A stretch of 64,000 nt of DNA from an uncultured Acidobacteriia bacterium (lineage in GTDB: Bacteria > Acidobacteriota > Terriglobia > Bryobacterales > Bryobacteraceae), in NCBI GenBank assembly GCA_903929755.1, contig CAIYVZ010000084.1:57860-121859 (forward strand), in the 5' to 3' direction. The position numbers were made by a program, and so were the translations under genes. Below are positions 8,252 through 16,915 of the stretch, piece after piece; positions within the stretch are counted from its first letter, which is position 1; each line of letters starts with the position of its first letter. The notes beneath the pieces are model-generated. The model saw nothing but the letters and a program-made list of their open reading frames with translations, was not told the origin of the DNA and did not search any database.

Positions 8252-9283
8252 ATGCAATCATCCCGTCTGTGCGCCGCACTCCTGCTGCTCGCCACCACCT
8301 CCTTGTTTGCCGATCAGATTATCCTGAAAAACGGTGACCGCATTACCGGCACCGTCGTCAGTAAGGACGGCGCAAACCTGGTCATCCAGAGCGATCTGTT
8401 TGGCGTCGTCACTACCGCCTGGGACAAAGTGGAGTCCGTCCAGGGGACCGCTCCCGTCTATGTAACCAGCAAGGAAGGCAAGACCACCGAGGGTACCGTT
8501 TCAGTTGCCAACGGCGTTCTGGAAGTCGGAGGCCAGAAGCTGCCCGCGGCAGATATCACCGCCATCCGTAATGCAGAGGAACAAAAGGCCTTCGAACGTC
8601 TGCAGGCTCCCGGGTGGGGCCAGCTCTGGGCAGGCACCGGCACGGTCGGTTGGGCGGGCAGCGCGGGCAACGCCAAGACCCTGACCTTCACCAGCGGCGT
8701 GAAAGCCACGCGTGCCACCTCGCACGACAAGACGACCGTCTATTTCAACAGCATTAAGGCGTCCGCGCTGATCTCCGGCAAGAGCGCCGGAACCGCCGAA
8801 GCGGTTCGCGGAGGCCTCGGTTACGACCACAACTTCAGCCCCCGCCTCTTCGTCAGCACCTTCAACGACTACGAATACGACAAGTTCCAGAACCTGGACC
8901 TCCGGTTCGTCGCCGGCGGCGGCTTCGGTTTCCACGCTCGTAATACGAAGCGCATGAAGCTCGACGTCATCGGCGGCGGCGACTTTAACCATTCCGCCTT
9001 CGCCACTTTCACCCGAAAATCGGCCGAAGCTTACTTCGGCAACGACTACGAGTTCAAGCTGAACTCGGCAACCACCATGTTCCAGTCCGCGCGCATGTTC
9101 AACGATCTGACGAATACCGGCCAGTACCGCGTCAATTTCGATTCCGGCGCCTCGGTTAAGATCTCAAAATGGCTGAACTGGAACCTGTCGATCAGTGATC
9201 GCTATCTGAATACACCGGCGCCGGGGCGGAAGTCGAACGACATCCTGTACACCACCGGCTTCGGCTTGTCATTTGCCCGCTGA
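8252..9283 (+). CDS. DUF481 family outer-membrane protein
   Basis: 343 residues with signal peptide (MQSSRLCAALLLLATTSLFA). The first 90 residues form an Sm-like/SH3-like segment (QIILKNGDRITGTVVSKDG ... DKVESVQ ... ITAIRN) often found ahead of DUF481 in Acidobacteria. The rest is an amphipathic barrel (GTVGWAGSAGNAKTLTFTSGVKATR ... GLGYDHNFSPRLFVSTFNDYEYDKFQNLDLRFVAGGGFGF ... ILYTTGFGLSFAR) with an aromatic near the C-terminus. An upstream extension from 7862 overlaps the preceding gene in another frame and was rejected. Its last 15 bases overlap the end of the convergent PmoA-family gene. Confidence 0.85.
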   Translation: MQSSRLCAALLLLATTSLFADQIILKNGDRITGTVVSKDGANLVIQSDLFGVVTTAWDKVESVQGTAPVYVTSKEGKTTEGTVSVANGVLEVGGQKLPAADITAIRNAEEQKAFERLQAPGWGQLWAGTGTVGWAGSAGNAKTLTFTSGVKATRATSHDKTTVYFNSIKASALISGKSAGTAEAVRGGLGYDHNFSPRLFVSTFNDYEYDKFQNLDLRFVAGGGFGFHARNTKRMKLDVIGGGDFNHSAFATFTRKSAEAYFGNDYEFKLNSATTMFQSARMFNDLTNTGQYRVNFDSGASVKISKWLNWNLSISDRYLNTPAPGRKSNDILYTTGFGLSFAR

Positions 9284-10267
9284 GGTGCCCGCTGAGGCGG
9301 CCCAGGTCTTATAAAGCTCGCCAACTTTGGCTTCGGTGGCATCGCCCGGGTGGATCACGACACGGTACTGGAAGTGGAGCTTTTCGCCCGGCTTCAGCGT
9401 CAGTTCACCCGCGTGGTCTTTGTTCTTCAGGAAGTCGTGCAGGCCGAAGATGTTGTTGGCGAACAGCCCGTATCCGCGTATGTGCCAGTAGGTGGGGAAG
9501 CGCGGATTGCCAGGGGTGTCGAAGATGGAAACGCCCAGTTGCTGGCCTTCCACGGTGCCGGAAACGTCCATCCATTCCGACGCCTTGCCCCAGCATTCCG
9601 CTTCGAGGCGGCAGCCCTGCGCGTTGGTCATAATGCCCGTCCGCTTCGGTTCCGCCGGAGCCTTGGTGCCGGGTTCCTCGAGGCCGGGCGCGAGGCGGAT
9701 GCCGAAGACGCCGTCTTTTTCATCCCCGAACGTGACCGTCTCCTTCGCCGTCAGAACAAAGTCGAAATCGACAATGCGGTTCTTGCCGGTGCCGGAGTGG
9801 AAGGTCATCCGGCGGTCTTCATTCAGGACGACCACACCATCCAGTTGCTTCCATTCGGCAGTGAACGTGATTTCCCCAGTCTTGCCCTTCGCCTTGATAA
9901 CGGGCGCGCCTTTTACAAAGATGTGGCCGATCTTGCCCTTGTACTTGGGCTCTTTTTCGTAAGCGAATTCGTTATTCCAGTAGTCGTAGCCGTTCACGGA
10001 CTGGTGCGCAAACCACATAGAGCGCTGGTGGGGGTGGTCGGTCAGTTCGCCTTCCTTCTTATCCATCGGGAAGCCGCGAGTCACCGCCGTCCCGGACGCA
10101 GCCCGCAGGGGATGCAGATACGGCTTCGGCTGTTCCGCGCCGTAGTAGAAAGTGGTGAATGGCTTGCCATCAATCTCAACAGCAATCTGATTGGTGCCCT
10201 GTTTTACGGCGACTTGCCCAAAAACCGGCAGGAGGGCTACCAGGCCCAAAGCGAACGACTTGTACAT
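9269..10267 (-). CDS. PmoA-family (DUF6807) secreted protein
   Basis: 332 residues with a signal peptide (MYKSFALGLVALLPVFG). The sequence has the family markers YGAEQPKPYLHPLRAASG, the His pair in LTDHPHQRSMWFAHQSVNGYDYWN, and the late GNPRFPTYWHIRGYGLFANNIFGLHDF. Databases often name these methane oxygenase PmoA, but the similarity to a methane monooxygenase subunit is nominal and no methane-oxidation genes are nearby. In Acidobacteria and Planctomycetes the family usually accompanies sugar-acid or glycoside catabolism, so a carbohydrate role is more likely. It is tail to tail with the DUF481 gene, overlapping by 15 bases. Confidence 0.85.
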   Translation of the reverse strand: MYKSFALGLVALLPVFGQVAVKQGTNQIAVEIDGKPFTTFYYGAEQPKPYLHPLRAASGTAVTRGFPMDKKEGELTDHPHQRSMWFAHQSVNGYDYWNNEFAYEKEPKYKGKIGHIFVKGAPVIKAKGKTGEITFTAEWKQLDGVVVLNEDRRMTFHSGTGKNRIVDFDFVLTAKETVTFGDEKDGVFGIRLAPGLEEPGTKAPAEPKRTGIMTNAQGCRLEAECWGKASEWMDVSGTVEGQQLGVSIFDTPGNPRFPTYWHIRGYGLFANNIFGLHDFLKNKDHAGELTLKPGEKLHFQYRVVIHPGDATEAKVGELYKTWAASAGTSAGK

Positions 10268-10302
10268 GTAAATCAGTAAACCACACCGGCCAGCGAGGCG
10301 CT

Positions 10303-11487
10303 TTACGGTTCGCAGGTCTCTAAGTATTCTTCGGGGGGAGCCTCGGCGATTGGCGGCGGCGTCCGGAAGAAGACGAAGAAGCCGATGACTGCGGCCGCGG
10401 TGAGCGAAACGGCGGCCATCAGGAACGACGCTTCGTACCCGAAGTGCTCGGAGATATTGCCGGCGGCGAAGGAACTCATGCCAACAAAGAGGTCATAGAA
10501 CGCGCTGAGCACGCTAACCGCAGTGCCGTGTTCATTCGAAGGTGTGCGCCGCAGGACGGTTCCGGCGACCGCTGACCACGGGAACGAAAATCCGAACCCC
10601 AGCAGGGCTGCGGCGGAGATGGCGACCACGGGGCCCGGTCCGCTGGCGATCACCAGCAGCCCAATCGCCATGCAGACGATGCCGCCAAAGAAAGTGATGG
10701 CAGGGTTGATGCGGTCGGGCAGCCCACCCAGGAAAAAGCGCGAGACCAGAATGAACCCGGCGTACGCGGAAAAAGCCGCAGCTCCCGAGTTGCCATGCTT
10801 CGCCAGGTGCAGGATCAGGAATCCAGTGATAACCGGGTAGTGGACATTGATGAAGCCTATCGCAAAGCCCGGCTTCAGCATGCTGACCGGCAGCCAGTTT
10901 CGCTTCTTCGGATTGGGGTGCGGTTTGTAAGTTTCGGGCACCTTCGTGAGCATCACGAACGCGATGAGCGCCAGCACGGCCTGCATCATGGCCGCACGCT
11001 CGAAGCTGCCCAGCCAGTGGCCCACTACCGGACCCGCCGCAATGCCACCCCAGATGCCGGTGGAGACGTACCCGAGCGCCTGTCCGCTGCGTTCCACGCC
11101 GCCCAGTTCTACCGCCCACGCTGCCGCGCCGGTGTAGAGACAGGCTTCGCCAAAGCCCTGCAGGATGCGGCCAAGGTAGGCGCCGGGAATGCCGATCGGC
11201 AGCAGGTAAGCGGCTCCGGCAATGCCACAGCTGGCCAGACCAGTCAGGAAAGCCCGCTTGCGGCCCTTGTTATCAGCCAGCGGCCCGGAGAAAAAACGTC
11301 CGCCGAGTGCCACAAACGAGAAAATTCCGATGACGAAGCCAACCGTGCGGTCACTCCCGCCCAAATCGTGCCGGATATGCGGAGCTATTTGGGGCAGGAC
11401 CGTACCCATGCCCAAAAAACCTAAGAATGTCGCAAGAATGAGCGTCCAGAAGAGGAGGCCGAAATCACGAGGAGAAGAGGATGCCAA
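10303..11487 (-). CDS. MFS transporter
   Basis: A 394-residue major facilitator with twelve predicted spans. The loop 2-3 motif reads GGRFFSGPLADNKGRKRAFL, the canonical G-x(3)-D-x(2)-G-R-K-R signature, and the sixth span is followed by a basic central loop (PETYKPHPNPKKRNW). Substrate is not apparent. The only start giving a complete first helix is a TTG at 11487, eight bases after the stop of the sigma-54 regulator and with no clear ribosome site, so translation is probably coupled to that gene. It may therefore be a downstream member of the two-component operon. Confidence 0.85.
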   Translation of the reverse strand: MASSSPRDFGLLFWTLILATFLGFLGMGTVLPQIAPHIRHDLGGSDRTVGFVIGIFSFVALGGRFFSGPLADNKGRKRAFLTGLASCGIAGAAYLLPIGIPGAYLGRILQGFGEACLYTGAAAWAVELGGVERSGQALGYVSTGIWGGIAAGPVVGHWLGSFERAAMMQAVLALIAFVMLTKVPETYKPHPNPKKRNWLPVSMLKPGFAIGFINVHYPVITGFLILHLAKHGNSGAAAFSAYAGFILVSRFFLGGLPDRINPAITFFGGIVCMAIGLLVIASGPGPVVAISAAALLGFGFSFPWSAVAGTVLRRTPSNEHGTAVSVLSAFYDLFVGMSSFAAGNISEHFGYEASFLMAAVSLTAAAVIGFFVFFRTPPPIAEAPPEEYLETCEP

Positions 11488-11495
11488 ATACTAGT

Positions 11496-12947
11496 TTAGC
11501 GGTCGCCTTTGCGTTTTACATCAATGGAAAGCCGCTTGATCTTCTGGTTCAGTGTGGAAAGCGGTACACGAAGCGCTTCTGCCGCCTCGGTCTGGCTCCA
11601 GCTGAAGCGTTCCAGGTGCTCCATGATGGTCTTGCGCTCAAAATCGGCCACAATCTCAAACAGCGACGCATCGGCGGGCAGGGCATCGTTTTCACTCCGC
11701 CGAACCCGAATTCCGTTGGCGTGCAGCAGGTAATCCGGCAACACATCCACCGGGATAATCTGCGCGGAAGCCAGCACCACCGCCCGCTCCACCACGTTTT
11801 CCAGCTCGCGGACATTTCCCGGCCAGTTGTGGTCCATGATGATCTGCAGGGCGTCGGGCTCGAACCGCAACGTCGTATGGTCGCCGGAATCGAGAAACTT
11901 GTCATTCTCGCGGCTGAACTTGTCCAGGAAGTGCTGCACCAGCAACGGAATATCCTCGCGCCGATCGCGCAGAGGCGGCAGATTGATGTTGATGACGTTG
12001 AGCCGGTAGTAAAGATCCTCGCGGAACTTTCGCTCATCCACCATCTTCCGCAGATCAGCGTTGGTTGCCGCCAGTATCCGGACATCCACCCGGCTCACGT
12101 CATTCGACCCGAGCGGCGTGAACTCCTTCTCCTGAATCACGCGCAGCAGTTTTACCTGTGTTTCCGCGCCAATCGTGCCCACTTCATCGAAGAAGATGGT
12201 GCCTTTATGGGCAACCTCGAAAGCACCTTTCCTCGATTGAATGGCACTGGTGAACGCGCCCTTCACGTGGCCAAACAGGGTGGATTCCAGTAGATCCGAC
12301 GGGAGCGAACCGCTGTTCACCGCCACAAAGGCGGCATCGGCGCGCGGCGAATTCGCATGGATTGCCTTCGCAATCAGTTCCTTGCCGGTACCTGTCTCGC
12401 CCGTTATCAGAATGGTGGACCGGCTGCTCGCCACCTGCATCACCAGGTCCAGCACGCGCAGCATCCGCTCGCTCTTGCCGATAATGCTGGGGAAGCTGTA
12501 GCGCTGTTTCAGCGCCTTCTTCAGCTCCGTATTCTCATCCAGCAGCCGTTGCCCCGCAATTGCACGGTCAATCTCAATCAGCAGCTTGTCGTTATCCCAG
12601 GGCTTCGAAAGATAATCCGTGGCACCCAGTTTTACGGCCTGAACGGCGGCTTCCAACGTCCCGTATGCCGTAATCATGAAGATTGGCGTGTGGCGGTCTC
12701 GTTCGCGGATGTCGCGCAGAACTTCCATACCCGACTTCAGCGGCATCATCAGGTCCAGCAGGACCAGATCGTACGCCCTTTTGTCGAACTTCCGCTCGCC
12801 CTCAATGCCGTTCTCAGCCAGATCGACTTCGTAGCCTTCCATGCTGAGCAGCAGCTCCAGACTCTCGCGAATCTCGGCCTCGTCATCAATGATCAGGATT
12901 CTTCCGCGAGACGTGCCCGGGACCCTGTACTGACTCTGCCCCGTCAT
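11496..12947 (-). CDS. Sigma-54-dependent response regulator (NtrC family)
   Basis: 483 residues in three parts. A receiver domain (about 15-130) has acidic D21 and D22, phosphorylation site D65 (LVLLDLMMP), T93 and K115. An AAA+ domain (about 150-390) has Walker A GETGTGKE at 183-190 and Walker B GTIFFDEVG. A Fis-type helix-turn-helix closes the protein (SQTEAAEALRVPLSTLNQKIKRL). The sigma-54 contact loop reads GAFTSA (230-235) rather than the common GAFTGA; this variant recurs in some bacterial enhancer-binding proteins. Its ATG overlaps the stop of the kinase gene by four bases, so the two are translated together and form a cognate pair. Targets are unknown, but a sigma-54 promoter precedes this operon itself. 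Confidence 0.95.
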   Translation of the reverse strand: MTGQSQYRVPGTSRGRILIIDDEAEIRESLELLLSMEGYEVDLAENGIEGERKFDKRAYDLVLLDLMMPLKSGMEVLRDIRERDRHTPIFMITAYGTLEAAVQAVKLGATDYLSKPWDNDKLLIEIDRAIAGQRLLDENTELKKALKQRYSFPSIIGKSERMLRVLDLVMQVASSRSTILITGETGTGKELIAKAIHANSPRADAAFVAVNSGSLPSDLLESTLFGHVKGAFTSAIQSRKGAFEVAHKGTIFFDEVGTIGAETQVKLLRVIQEKEFTPLGSNDVSRVDVRILAATNADLRKMVDERKFREDLYYRLNVININLPPLRDRREDIPLLVQHFLDKFSRENDKFLDSGDHTTLRFEPDALQIIMDHNWPGNVRELENVVERAVVLASAQIIPVDVLPDYLLHANGIRVRRSENDALPADASLFEIVADFERKTIMEHLERFSWSQTEAAEALRVPLSTLNQKIKRLSIDVKRKGDR

Positions 12948-15841
12948 GCCACCACCGCTTCACTCACCGTCCCGGTGCCCGAGCCGCCATTCGGCGTACC
13001 CGAGGCAGGCTGTTGCAGCAGCGGGAACTGCAGCCGGAAGCAGGTGCCCCCGCTTTCCCGTGCCGAGGCTTCTATGTGCCCGCCATGTTCCTGAATAATG
13101 CCGTACGTGACGGAGAGGCCAAGGCCGGTGCCGCGGCCGGCGCCTTTGGTAGTGAAGAAGGGGTCGTAAATCATGCTGAGATGTTCGGGGGCGATGCCAT
13201 GGCCTGAATCCATGATCTCGATTTCTACCTTATTTCCGATTGCGCGGGTGACAACTTCCAGCCGCCCTCTCGGTTCCATCGCGTCGCGGGCGTTCAGAAT
13301 CAGGTTCAGGAACACCTGCTGTAGTTTACCCGCATTGCCCTGGATCCTGGGTAACTCCGGTGCGTAAACCGCTGCCGTTTCCACGCCGGCCTTGCGCAAC
13401 TGGTGTTCCAGCAGCGAAAGTGTCTCCTGAATCACGCCGTTAATCTGTACGCTCACCAGTTCCGTTCCCGATGCCCGGGAGAAGTTCAGCAGAGAATTGA
13501 CAATCTCACTCGCCCGGAAGGTCTGGCGCGAAATCTTATCCAGCATCCGCGACTTCTGCTCGTCACCCTGTACCTGCCGCGCCAACATTTGGGCGTACGT
13601 AGAGATTACCGCCAGTGGCGTGTTCACTTCATGAGCAACACCAGCAGCCAGCAAGCCAATGCTGGACAACTTGTCGGCCTGGACCAGGCGGCGTTCCAGC
13701 TCAGCGCGGTGCGTAATGTCATCAAAAATTACCAGCCGCCCAATCTGTTCCATTTCGCGCGACACGAGCGGTGTAATCGCGATATTAACCGTCGCTTCGC
13801 CCCCTGCGGCGTCAAAAGTGAACTTGTCCAGGTGGTGGATTTTCACTTCATGGCGGGTTCGTTCCAGCTGCTCCACCAGCGGCGCGGGCAGCAGTTCGGC
13901 CAGCGTGCGGCCCGCAGCGTCTTCACGACCAATGCCGCTCAGGCGCTCCATTTGCGTATTCCAGCTCTCCACCTTGTCATCCAAACCGACCGCCAGAATG
14001 CCGACGTTGATCGACTCCACAATGTTCTCGCTGAATTCCTTCAGGCGCTCATACTCGCCGGCCTTCTCCGAAAGCGAGCGATAGAGATCGGCATTTTCAA
14101 TGGCGATGCCGACATAGTTCGCCAGCGTCATCATCAGTTCCAGATCGTCGGTGGAGAGGAACTCGCCCGTTTCCGTCCGGCTCACCCCCAGGAACGCGAC
14201 CTTCCTGCCACGTACCAAACACGGCAGGTAGTAGTTCAGGTCCAGATCCGCAATCGTCTGCCTTACCGTTGCAGGCCACGCACTGGCAATCGCGTCCAGG
14301 TGGTAGCGCGTGCGCTCAAAGAACACGTAGGGCGTGTTCCGTTCCCAACTCAGAAAGCTGAGGTCCAGGTCTGTCTGTCCGGTCAAAGGTCGGGCACCCG
14401 ATCCCATCGACGCCCGTAACTTCCAGTTCTCGCCTTCCGAATTCCAGTCGTTGAAAAAGAAAGCCACGTGACGGATCGACATCGTCTGCATCAGGCGGTC
14501 CGCCACCGACTGCAGCATGTTGTCCAGGCCTTCCGTGGAGTTCAGTTCGCGAACAAATTCCACCAGCGTCTTCCGGTAGTCGTACGCATCGCGGTAAAAA
14601 TGCCGGTCCAGCTTATCCTGGATCCAGTTCCGAATCGGCTGGAACAGGAACGTCGCAATCAGCATCACCACAATCAACTGGGAGCTGGATATGTCCTTCA
14701 CGCTCTTCTGGATCAGATTGGCAATTGCGAAAACCGTGCCATAGAAGGCAGCCAGAATTATCAGCGTGGCCAGCGTGTACGCATAGCCCCGCCGGAAAAT
14801 TACATCCACGTCCATCAGCCGGTAGCGCAGAATCGCCCAGGCGATCGTGAGCGGGATCAGCGGCAGCGTAATCACCGAGTAATTCAGCAGCGGACTGAAC
14901 TGCAGGTTCAGCACGAACGGCACGGCATAGAGCAGGCCAAATGGTGCGAAGCCGAAGATCATGCCGTTGCGCAGCCACTTGAGCTGTTGGCGGACCACCG
15001 GGTCTTCCGCCTGCCGGTAGCCCTTCTGCAGAATCACGCAGCTCAGCGTCCACGTAATGGTGATCAGCCCCATCCACGTCCGGTCCAGTAGTTCCCGAAC
15101 TTCCGGCAACGCCGCTTCCGAAACCAGAATCCCGTTCGCAAACACCAGAAAAATCAGCGTCAGGAAGCTGCCTGGCATGTACAAGGCCAAACGCATCCAG
15201 CGCCGGTACCACGGAGAATTCTCCGGGAACGTCAACGAAAAATGGAGGAACAGCGCAGGCGCCAGCCACCCGGCGATCACGTTGCCCATGTACATTACCT
15301 GGTCAAACGCGTTCAGTTTGCCCGTGTAGTGGAAACAGCAGAAGATGAATGAGACCAGGCAGAAGACGTAAAAATGCCGCGCCTTTATCGCACTTCCTCG
15401 CCGGAAGTAGATAAACAACCCAATTGCCAGGTAGAACGCGCCCACCAGGTATTGGTACGTGTAAGCCACGCCCCGGGCCGCTTCGCCAATGATGACTGTC
15501 GCCTTTACATCGTTCACACCCGAGCGGCGGACCACATACGTCGCCTTCGCCCAGGCCCCAAATGACGACAACCGGCGGGGGATGTCTTCCACCGTCATCA
15601 CCGGAACGCCCTGAATCGACTGCAGTGTATCGTTCACCCGGATACCAGCGCGGTCGGCCGGGCCATTCTCCAGAACCTTCACGGCCCTTACGCGACCATC
15701 CCTGACACGCCACACTGCGCCGTCATCGGGTAGAGGGAAACGCTGGAGTTGCTGATAGTTCAGGACAGCAGCGATCGCCGCTGCTAACGTGAGAACCGTT
15801 AGCAGCGCCGTCGACAGCTGAAACTTTAACTCCTGAAGCAT
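12944..15841 (-). CDS. Membrane sensor histidine kinase (PDZ-7TM-GAF-PAS-HisKA-HATPase)
   Basis: 965 residues. An N-terminal anchor is followed by a PDZ-like domain outside the membrane (about 35-115; LENGPADRAGIRVNDTLQSIQGVPV), then a bundle of about seven to eight spans (about 125-350), a GAF-like domain (about 400-580), a PAS domain (about 600-700), and the kinase core: H737 in AAGVAHEVNTPLA, N box NARDAM near 850, DSGHGIAP near 878 and GRGTGLGLS near 903. It should autophosphorylate on H737 and pass phosphate to D65 of the overlapping NtrC-type regulator. The overall plan recalls the PrsK kinase of exosortase (PEP-CTERM) systems, but the PDZ module is different. The signal is unknown. Confidence 0.93.
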   Translation of the reverse strand: MLQELKFQLSTALLTVLTLAAAIAAVLNYQQLQRFPLPDDGAVWRVRDGRVRAVKVLENGPADRAGIRVNDTLQSIQGVPVMTVEDIPRRLSSFGAWAKATYVVRRSGVNDVKATVIIGEAARGVAYTYQYLVGAFYLAIGLFIYFRRGSAIKARHFYVFCLVSFIFCCFHYTGKLNAFDQVMYMGNVIAGWLAPALFLHFSLTFPENSPWYRRWMRLALYMPGSFLTLIFLVFANGILVSEAALPEVRELLDRTWMGLITITWTLSCVILQKGYRQAEDPVVRQQLKWLRNGMIFGFAPFGLLYAVPFVLNLQFSPLLNYSVITLPLIPLTIAWAILRYRLMDVDVIFRRGYAYTLATLIILAAFYGTVFAIANLIQKSVKDISSSQLIVVMLIATFLFQPIRNWIQDKLDRHFYRDAYDYRKTLVEFVRELNSTEGLDNMLQSVADRLMQTMSIRHVAFFFNDWNSEGENWKLRASMGSGARPLTGQTDLDLSFLSWERNTPYVFFERTRYHLDAIASAWPATVRQTIADLDLNYYLPCLVRGRKVAFLGVSRTETGEFLSTDDLELMMTLANYVGIAIENADLYRSLSEKAGEYERLKEFSENIVESINVGILAVGLDDKVESWNTQMERLSGIGREDAAGRTLAELLPAPLVEQLERTRHEVKIHHLDKFTFDAAGGEATVNIAITPLVSREMEQIGRLVIFDDITHRAELERRLVQADKLSSIGLLAAGVAHEVNTPLAVISTYAQMLARQVQGDEQKSRMLDKISRQTFRASEIVNSLLNFSRASGTELVSVQINGVIQETLSLLEHQLRKAGVETAAVYAPELPRIQGNAGKLQQVFLNLILNARDAMEPRGRLEVVTRAIGNKVEIEIMDSGHGIAPEHLSMIYDPFFTTKGAGRGTGLGLSVTYGIIQEHGGHIEASARESGGTCFRLQFPLLQQPASGTPNGGSGTGTVSEAVVA

Positions 15842-15872
15842 CTACAAATACACCTATCCCTTACTTTAACGA

Positions 15873-15888
15873 TGCACGTTTCATGCCA
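15873..15888 (-). promoter_or_regulatory. Candidate sigma-54 (-24/-12) promoter of the kinase-regulator operon
   Basis: Read on the minus strand the site is TGGCATGAAACGTGCA. It has the invariant GG and GC dinucleotides separated by exactly ten bases, with TGGCA at -24 and TGCA at -12, against the consensus TGGCAC-N5-TTGCA. The GC lies about 32 bases before the kinase ATG, leaving a leader of about 20 bases. Because the operon encodes an NtrC-type activator, self-activation is likely. Inferred from sequence only. Confidence 0.6.
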
Positions 15889-15905
15889 ATTTAATCCCGC
15901 GAATG

Positions 15906-15937
15906 GGAATCTCTTGTGTTGATAACAAAGGAGATCC
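15906..15937. promoter_or_regulatory. Imperfect palindrome upstream of the sigma-54 promoter
   Basis: Two arms, ggaatctcttgtgtt (15906-15920) and aacaaaggagatcc (15924-15937), are imperfect inverted copies around a 3-base centre. They lie about 18-50 bases upstream of the -24 element, between divergent operons. It could be an enhancer site for the Fis-type regulator or part of the promoter for the plus-strand sigma-factor gene. Nearer than usual for an enhancer; low confidence. Confidence 0.3.
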
Positions 15938-16059
15938 ACAAGGCCGATGCCAGCCCCTTCCATTTTCGGGATATTGGATGCTTCGGCGTCTTGAGAAGCG
16001 GAAGAACTTTTCCCGCAATCTGTTGCATTCTTCAGGACCAGTAACCCGTATTATCCATT

Positions 16060-16557
16060 GTGGCCATTGATTTTGCCAGCGTCGTAAACGACAACCAGGC
16101 TATGGTTTTCAGCCTGGCCCTGCGTTTCCTGCGGAACCGGGAAATCGCGGAGGAACTGGCGCAGGATGTCTTCCTGCAGTTTTATCAGAATTTGGGCCGA
16201 ATCGAATCCCCCGCGCATGCCACCTGGTGGCTTCGCCGCTCCGTCTGCCACCGGTCGATTGACGAGGTGCGTAAACGCAAGCTCCGTCCCGCTGTCGGGC
16301 TCGAAAGCGCCCCGGAGCCTGCCTCCCTGGAAACGCCCGGAGACTTGTTCCTCTTGAGCCGCATTCGCCGCATGGTGCAGGCCCTGCCGGAAAAGGCCAA
16401 AGCCGTGGTTCTGCTCCGCTATCAGGAAGATCTTGACCCCACTGAAATATCCGAAATGTTAGATATGCCCGTCAGTACCGTAAAAAGCCATCTGCACCGG
16501 TCGTTAACGCTTCTGCGTGGCCACCTGCGGAAAGAGGAGATGGCCTGTGGCGTTTGA
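16060..16557 (+). CDS. RNA polymerase sigma-70 family factor, ECF type
   Basis: 165 residues from a GTG start. Region 2 is at about 10-75 (FSLALRFLRNREIAEELAQDVFLQFY ... WWLRRSVCHRSIDEVRKRKL) and region 4 at about 105-160 (LPEKAKAVVLLRYQEDLDPTEISEMLDMPVSTVKSHLHRSL), with no region 3, the ECF plan. It should direct transcription of an envelope or stress regulon. The next gene overlaps its end by 11 bases and encodes a small single-span protein, the usual place for an anti-sigma factor, although that protein has no zinc-binding anti-sigma motif. Confidence 0.93.
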   Translation: MAIDFASVVNDNQAMVFSLALRFLRNREIAEELAQDVFLQFYQNLGRIESPAHATWWLRRSVCHRSIDEVRKRKLRPAVGLESAPEPASLETPGDLFLLSRIRRMVQALPEKAKAVVLLRYQEDLDPTEISEMLDMPVSTVKSHLHRSLTLLRGHLRKEEMACGV

Positions 16558-16915
16558 AGAGCCTGTGGAGTTTGAAAAGGCGGTAAAGCGTGCTTTGCGG
16601 CAGGAACTGCCGCCGCCCGATTTTGCAGCGAAGGTTTTGGCCCGCGCGGCTGCGCTGGAAGCCGCAACTCGAGCCCCGCAGTCAGGAAAAATGATCGTTC
16701 TCGCCGTCTGGCGCAAACCAGCAGTCTGGGCCATCGCCGCCGGGATTACCCTGGCCGCGCTTATTCCCACCGGCATCTCGGAATACCGCCATCGTCGGGA
16801 GCACCAGGCACGTGAGGCCAGCCGTCAGCTGCTTCTCGCCCTCGATATTACCCGCCTCCAGCTGCAGAAGACCAAACAACGACTACAGAAAGTGAGCAAA
16901 CAAAACGCCCTATGA
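16547..16915 (+). CDS. Small single-span membrane protein, putative anti-sigma factor
   Basis: 122 residues from the GTG at 16547, which has GAGGAG a few bases upstream; a GTG at 16517 is possible but unsupported. The N-terminal third is charged and helical (FEKAVKRALRQELPPPDFAAKVLARAA), followed by one membrane span (AVWAIAAGITLAALIPTGI) and a C-terminal coiled coil (ASRQLLLALDITRLQLQKTKQRLQKVSKQ). The PPPDFAAKVLARA segment resembles the cytoplasmic helices of acidobacterial membrane proteins found after ECF sigma factors. It overlaps the sigma gene by 11 bases and the DUF4252 gene by four. The anti-sigma role rests on position and topology. Confidence 0.75.
   Translation: MAFEEPVEFEKAVKRALRQELPPPDFAAKVLARAAALEAATRAPQSGKMIVLAVWRKPAVWAIAAGITLAALIPTGISEYRHRREHQAREASRQLLLALDITRLQLQKTKQRLQKVSKQNAL

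Noticed and set aside
9269..10267. Methane oxygenase function suggested by the PmoA name
   Set aside because: No methane-oxidation genes are nearby and the family in Acidobacteria is linked to carbohydrate loci, so the name was not used as a function.
15947..15994. Sixteen-codon leader-like frame after an AAGGAG
   Set aside because: The spacing to the ATG is about 13 bases and nothing indicates attenuation; probably chance.
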